In this document: one piece after another, positions 59,701-64,000 of the stretch
Numbering within the stretch: the stretch's first letter is position 1
Layout: every line of letters begins with the position of its first letter
Assembly: GCF_035989305.1 (NCBI RefSeq)
Contig: NZ_CP108514.1
Span: forward strand, 9,280,501-9,344,500
Direction of reading: 5' to 3'
From: Streptomyces sp. NBC_01233
GTDB taxonomy: Bacteria > Actinomycetota > Actinomycetes > Streptomycetales > Streptomycetaceae
Length of the DNA stretch: 64,000 nucleotides
Notes under the pieces: model-generated
The model's database searches: none
What the model was told of the DNA's origin: nothing
Seen by the model: only the letters and a program-made list of their open reading frames with translations
Made by a program: the position numbers and the translations under genes

Positions 59701-62700
59701 GTGGGTGTGGGTGTGGGTGTGGATGGTGGTGTGCTGCGGTCGTGGATCGTGGGGTTCGGGTTGACGCATGTGCATGTGACGGCGGGGTTGTTCCGGGTGT
59801 TGGCGGAGCGGGATCCGGGGTGTTTCGTCGGGGTGCGTGAGGTGTTGACCGGTGGTGATGTGGTGCCGGTGGAGTCGGTGCGGCGGGTGGTGGATGCGTG
59901 TGCGGGTGTCGTGGTCCGTCATTTGTACGGTCCGACCGAGGTCACGCTGTGTGCCACGCAGCACGCGGTGGCCGCGGCGGGCGAGCTGGACGGAGCGCTG
60001 CCGATCGGGCGGCCCCTGGACGGGTCCCGGGTCTATGTGCTCGATGCCTCCCTTGCTCCGGTGCCGGTGGGGGTTGCGGGTGAGTTGTATCTGGCTGGTG
60101 CGGGTGTGGCGCGGGGGTATCTGGGGCGTGGTGGTCTGACGGCGGAGCGGTTCGTTGCTGATCCGTTCGTGGGTGGTGGCGGGCGGATGTACCGGACGGG
60201 TGACCGGGTGCGCTGGTCGGGTGAGGGCCGGTTGGTGTTCGTGGGTCGGTCGGACGAGCAGGTGAAGATCCGTGGGTTCCGGGTGGAGCCGGGTGAGGTG
60301 GAGGCGGTGCTGGCCGGGCTGCCGTCGGTGGCTCAGGTGTCGGTGGTGGCGCGTGAGGACGTGCCGGGGGACAAGCGGCTTGTGGCTTATGTGGTGGGTG
60401 CCGGGGACGGTGTGGGTGGTGATGGTCTGGCTGTTTCCGTGAGGGAGGCGGCGTCGGAGCGGCTTCCGGGGTACATGGTGCCGTCGGCGGTGGTGGTCCT
60501 CGACGAGTTGCCGTTGACGGGCAACGGGAAGCTGGACCGCAGGGCCCTGCCCGCACCCGAGTACACGACGGGCCCGGGCCGGGCGCCGGCCACGGTGCAG
60601 GAGGAGATCCTGTGCGCCGCGTTCGCCGAAGTGCTCGGCATCGCGGCGGTCGGCGTGGACGACGACTTCTTCGCCCTCGGCGGCCACTCCCTGCTGGCGG
60701 TCTCACTGGTCGAGCACCTGCGTACCCGCGGTGTCCCGGTATCGGTCAAGGCGCTGTTCCAGACGCCCACGCCGGCGGGGCTCGCCGCGGAGTCGGCTCC
60801 GGCGGAGGTGGTGGTGCCGTCGAACCTGATCCCCGAGGGCGCCACCCGCATCACCCCGGAGATGCTCCCGCTGGTCGACACGGACGAGGCCGAAGTCGCA
60901 CGGATCGTCGCTGCGGTACCGGGCGGCGCGGCCGGCATCGCCGATGTCTACCCGCTGGCTCCGCTCCAGGAAGGCATCTTCTTCCACCACCAGTTGGCCG
61001 CGGACAGCGGCACGGACGAAGACGTCTACCTGACGCCCATGACGCTCGCATTCGACTCGCGTGACCGTCTGGACGCCTTCCTGGCCGCGTTCCAGCAGGT
61101 GGTGGACCGGCACGACATCTACCGCACGGCCATCGTGTCGGAGGGGCTGCGCGAGCCGGTCCAGGTGGTGCTGCGGCACGCCGAGTTGCCGGTGGAAGAG
61201 GTCACGCTCGATGCGGGAGGAACCGATCCGGTGGACCAGCTCTCGGCCGTCGCCGGGTCGTGGATGGACCTCGGCCGCGCCCCGCTGATCGATGTGCACA
61301 CGGCCGCCGACCCGGGCGGCGACGGCCGCTGGCTGGCCGTCGTACGCATCCACCACCTGGTGCAGGACCACACGTCGATGGAGGTGGCGCTCGAAGAACT
61401 CGCGGCGTTCCTGTCGGGCCGGGGCGAGACACTGCCCGAGCCGCTGCCGTTCCGCACCTTCGTGGCGCAGGCCCGGCTCGGCGTGCCCCGCGAGGAGCAC
61501 GAACGCTACTTCGCCGCACTGCTCGGGGACGTGACCGAGCCGACCATGCCGTACGGGCTGGAGGGCGTGCACGGCGACGGCACCGACACCCACAACGCAC
61601 AGCGCTCAGTGTCGGACGAACTGGCCGCAAAGGTACGCGAGTTCGGTCGCCGGGCCGGTGTGAGTCCGGCTGCCGTCTTCCATCTGGCGTGGGCGCGGAC
61701 GCTCGCCGCGATCAGCGGGCGGGACGACGTCGTGTTCGGCACGGTCCTGTTCGGCCGGATGAACTCGGGTCAGGGCGCGGACAGGGTCTCCGGCCTGTTC
61801 CTCAACACCTTGCCGATGCGCGTGCGCCTCGCAGGAGTGGGCGTCGCAGAGGCGCTGACGCAGGTGCGTGATCAGTTGGCGGAGCTGCTGGTGCACGAGC
61901 ACGCGTCTCTGGCTCTGGCCCAACAGATGAGCGGCGTGCAGAACAGCGGCCCGTTGTTCACCTCGGCCTTGAACTACCGGCACGACCGGCTCGCGGCGCG
62001 AGGGGTCAGCGCCGGCATCGAGGGCGTCACCAGGCTTCGCTCGCGGGACAACACCAACTACGCGATGAGCGCGGCGGTCGACGACCGCGGGACGGGGTTC
62101 GTGCTGAGCGTCCGCGTGGCCGGAGCGGACCCCGGTCGTGTGTGCGACCTGCTGCACACCTCGCTGGAGGGCCTGATGGCGGCTCTGGAGGAGGCACCGC
62201 AGACCCGGCTCGCGGCGGTGGACGTACTGGGCGCGGCCGAGCGGCGCCGACTGCTGGAGGAACGGAACGAAACGGCGGTCGAGGTGCCGCACCTGTCCGC
62301 GGCGGGGCTGTTCGAGGCACAGGTGGCACGGACCCCGGACGCGCCGGCCGTGGTGGGCGACGGAGTGGAGGTCTCATACGCGGAGCTGGACGCGCGGGCG
62401 AACCGGTTCGCGCATTATCTGCTCGCGCAGGGTGTGGGGGCGGAGGCATTGGTGGGGCTGTGCCTTCCGCGCGGTGTGGATCTGATCGCTTCGATCCTCG
62501 GTGTGTGGAAGGCGGGGGCGGCCTATCTGCCGCTGGACTCCGAGTACCCGGCCGAGCGGCTCGCGTACATGATCGCCGACAGCGGCGCGAGCCTGGTCGT
62601 CGGTGTGAACGGTACGGCGCGGGAGCTGGCCGGGCCGGGTGTCCGAGCTGTGGCCCTCGACGATCCCGAGGTCGCGGACGCGCTGGCGGCGGTACCGGCA

Positions 62701-64000
62701 TCGGCACCCGGAGTCGACGTGACCGGCGACCGGCTGGCGTACGTCATCTTCACGTCCGGATCGACGGGCCGCCCGAAGGGCGTGGCGGTCTCGCACGCCG
62801 GACTGGCGAATCTGGTGACGGCGCAGCGAGAGCGGTTCGCGGTGGACGGCGCCGCCCGGATGCTGCAGTTCGCGTCCGTGAGCTTCGACGCGGCGGTGTC
62901 CGAAGTGCTGGTGGCACTGGGCTCGGGCGCGTGCCTCGTGGTGGCTCCGGCCGAGGAGCTGCTGCCGGGCGCCGGGCTGGCCGAGGTCGTGGCGCGGCAC
63001 CGGGTGACGCACGTCACTCTGCCGCCGGCGGTGCTGGCCGTGCTGGGCGCGCAGGACCTGGCGCCGGTGTCGACACTGGTGTCGGCGGGAGAGGCGCTCG
63101 GCGCGGAGCTGGTGGAGCGGTGGGCTGCGGGGCGGCGGTTCGTGAACGCGTACGGGCCGACGGAGACGACGGTGTGCGCGACGATGTCGCAGCCGCTGGC
63201 ACCGGGCCGGCAGGCGGACATCGGCGGGCCGATCGCGAACACGCGGGTGTTCGTGCTGGACGACCGGCTGGAGCCGGTGCCGGTGGGCGTGCCGGGCGAG
63301 CTGTACGTGGCGGGCGCGGGCCTGGCCCGCGGCTATCTGGGACGCGCGGGGCTGACCTCGGAACGTTTCGTGCCGTGCCCGTACAGCGCTCGGGGCGAGC
63401 GGATGTACCGCACCGGAGACCGGGTGAAGTGGACCGCGGACGGCCTCCTCGCCTTCGCGGGGCGTGCGGACGAGCAGGTGAAGATCCGCGGCTTCCGCAT
63501 CGAGCCGGGTGAGGTGCGCGCCGTCGTGGCCGCGCATCCGCAGGTCGCCCAGGCCGCGGTCGTCACCAGGGAGGACACCCCGGGCGACAAGCGGCTCGTC
63601 GCGTACGTGGTGCCGCAGGGCCCCGCGGGCAGCGAGCTCATCGAGTCCCTGAGGGAATTCGCCGCGTCCCGGCTGCCGGAACACATGGTGCCCTCGGCGG
63701 TCGTCACCCTCGACGCACTGCCGCTGACCGTCAACGGCAAGCTCGACCGGGCCGCACTGCCCGTACCCGAACACACCGCGACCGCAGGTGCCGGGCGAGC
63801 CCCGGCCACGGCGCAGGAGGAGCTGCTCTGCGGCGCCTTCGTACAGGTCCTGGGCCTGGACCGGGTGGGAGTCGATGACGACTTCTTCGCCCTCGGCGGT
63901 CACTCGCTCCTGGCGATGCGCCTGTCGAACCGGGTGCGCGCCGTGCTGGGTGTCGAGGTGACGCTCGTGACACTGTTCGAGGCACCGACCCCCGCCAAGC
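44720..64000 (+). CDS. Giant NRPS, modules 3-8 and beyond (runs off the window; one apparent frameshift)
   Basis: ATG at 44720 overlaps the previous stop. The gene encodes at least six C-A-PCP modules and is still open at the right edge, more than 6,400 residues. Order: module 3 (LCL-type C), 4, 5, 6 (dual C/E-like C), 7 (LCL-type C) and 8 (dual C/E-like C). No epimerization, methylation or thioesterase domain is present in the visible part. A single base appears lost near 47174 (GTGGGCGGGGG where the paralogue at 60100 has GTGGCGCGGGGG), shifting the frame; from there to 64000 one frame stays open. Predicted residues: Hpg-like, Thr-like, X, X, Hpg-like, Tyr. PCPs need phosphopantetheinylation. 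Release domain and tailoring genes lie outside the window. Confidence 0.88.
44723..47865 (+). other. NRPS module 3 (LCL C, A Hpg-like, PCP)
   Basis: C3 opens [20 protein letters not shown] and has HHIAGDGWS, a typical LCL domain, so residue 2 stays L. A3 (about 46100-47630): specificity residues DAYHLGLLCK, close to the 4-hydroxyphenylglycine code DIFHLGLLCK as I recall. PCP3 Ser near 47751. The frame break at about 47174 lies in this A domain, in a segment that is nearly identical to A7. Confidence 0.75.
46556..47560. repeat. Near-identical A-domain segment, copy 1 (pairs with 59485-60500)
   Basis: Long stretches of the A3 adenylation domain match A7 almost base for base, offset by about 12.93 kb, including silent positions. 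The shared tracts also share an unusual GTG/GGT-rich codon style. A seven-codon-scale difference near 59700 (extra GTGGGT units in copy 2) and the lost base near 47174 are the main visible indels. Confidence 0.8.
47870..51140 (+). other. NRPS module 4 (dual C/E-like C, A Thr-like, PCP)
   Basis: C4 has [20 protein letters not shown] and HHLVQDHTT, so residue 3 should be epimerized to D. A4 (about 49360-50910) specificity residues DFWSVAMVHK, near the threonine code [19 protein letters not shown] in A5 is also typical of Thr/Ser activators. PCP4 Ser near 51034 ([14 protein letters not shown]). Confidence 0.72.
51145..54370 (+). other. NRPS module 5 (dual C/E-like C, A unassigned, PCP)
   Basis: C5 has [20 protein letters not shown] and HHMVQDHTT, predicting a D residue 4. 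A5 (about 52640-54130) specificity residues read DALSLGTVMK. DAL-type codes occur for aromatic residues, and this one may be a dihydroxyphenylglycine (Dpg) type, but I am not sure of that match. PCP5 Ser near 54257. Confidence 0.65.
54375..57610 (+). other. NRPS module 6 (dual C/E-like C, A same code as module 5, PCP)
   Basis: C6 has [20 protein letters not shown] and HHLMQDHTT, predicting a D residue 5. A6 (about 55870-57370) has the same residues as A5, DALSLGTVMK, so positions 5 and 6 should carry the same amino acid. A6 contains a 15-base in-frame tandem duplication near its start (55996-56025). PCP6 Ser near 57508. Confidence 0.65.
55996..56025. repeat. 15-base in-frame tandem duplication
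   Basis: CACCACCTGCTGGCG is present twice in direct tandem, giving [10 protein letters not shown] in A6 where paralogous A domains have a single copy (for example [11 protein letters not shown] in A5). Net gain of five residues between A-domain cores A1 and A2. Confidence 0.9.
57640..60800 (+). other. NRPS module 7 (LCL C, A Hpg-like, PCP)
   Basis: C7 opens [20 protein letters not shown] and has HHIAWDGSS, an LCL domain closely related to C3, so residue 6 stays L. A7 (about 59060-60560) has the specificity residues DAYHLGLLCK, identical to A3. PCP7 Ser near 60690. The whole C-A unit appears to be a duplicate of module 3 with local homogenization. Confidence 0.75.
59485..60500. repeat. Near-identical A-domain segment, copy 2 (pairs with 46556-47560)
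   Basis: Counterpart of the A3 segment. It keeps an intact frame at the position where copy 1 has lost a base, and has a (GTGGGT) microsatellite-like stretch at about 59700-59720 that adds two residues ([10 protein letters not shown] against VGVAVDGG). Confidence 0.8.
60805..64000 (+). other. NRPS module 8 (dual C/E-like C, A predicted Tyr, PCP; cut by window edge)
   Basis: C8 has [18 protein letters not shown] and HHLVQDHTS, predicting a D residue 7. A8 (about 62290-63770) has the specificity residues DASTVAAVCK, identical to a known tyrosine code (also used for beta-hydroxytyrosine in glycopeptides). PCP8 with [14 protein letters not shown] near 63890-63930 is the last element before the edge; the protein continues. 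Confidence 0.75.

Noticed and set aside
53377..60687. Further long minus-strand open frames (53377-56394 and 58687-60687)
   Set aside because: Same low-complexity antisense pattern; the plus frame is continuous NRPS.

Overview
The window is very GC-rich DNA with strong GC bias at third codon positions, frequent GTG starts, tightly overlapping operons and large nonribosomal peptide synthetase (NRPS) genes. This points to an actinomycete, most likely Streptomyces or a close relative. I see no rRNA, tRNA, CRISPR array or intact insertion sequence.

Region 1 (about 1-18 kb) is a dormancy/redox-stress island. It holds an Acg-type nitroreductase, four intact tandem universal stress proteins plus a broken fifth, an Hrp1-like two-CBS protein, five CBS-CBS-BON proteins, and an operon for acetyl-CoA synthetase, pyruvate-dehydrogenase-type E1alpha, E1beta and E2, and an acyl carrier protein. 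A methyltransferase and a SHOCT-domain membrane peptide follow. Palindromes of the form GGGnCC-(3 to 5)-GGnCCC recur in the intergenic regions. They resemble the DevR/DosR (OsdR in Streptomyces) dormancy box and probably tie the island together. The same boxes lie upstream of a PAS-PAS-phosphatase-kinase regulator at 34-36 kb.

Region 2 (about 17.7-33.4 kb) holds a compact minus-strand NRPS operon flanked by decayed genes. Reading from the promoter side it encodes an MFS exporter, a stand-alone condensation protein, C-A-PCP, A-PCP, A-PCP, and a terminal C-(truncated A)-PCP-SDR protein. The last ends in an NAD(P)-binding short-chain-dehydrogenase domain instead of a thioesterase and is followed by a strong hairpin terminator. 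Remnants of an MFS gene, an alpha/beta hydrolase, a TPR protein and a phenylacetate-CoA-ligase-like gene show local rearrangement.

Region 3 (33.4-38.2 kb) holds a small leaderless gene, the PAS-PAS-PP2C-HATPase regulator, a gene for an LPMO-like domain in an unusual internal position, and a 0.9 kb regulatory gap.

Region 4 (38.2 kb to the right edge) is a giant plus-strand NRPS system running off the window. The first protein has two modules and the second at least six. Specificity residues read by eye suggest Asp, Asn, Hpg-like, Thr-like, X, X (same code twice), Hpg-like, Tyr. There are no separate epimerization domains. Five of eight condensation domains carry HHxxxDH in place of HHxxxDG together with an N-terminal HH motif, as in dual condensation/epimerization domains, which would place D residues at positions 1, 3, 4, 5 and 7. 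The two-module first protein, the Hpg-like positions 3 and 7 and the D pattern recall ramoplanin/enduracidin-type lipodepsipeptides, but the other residues differ, so a new relative is plausible. Three apparent frameshifts, one at a 23-G homopolymer, interrupt these genes and may be assembly errors.
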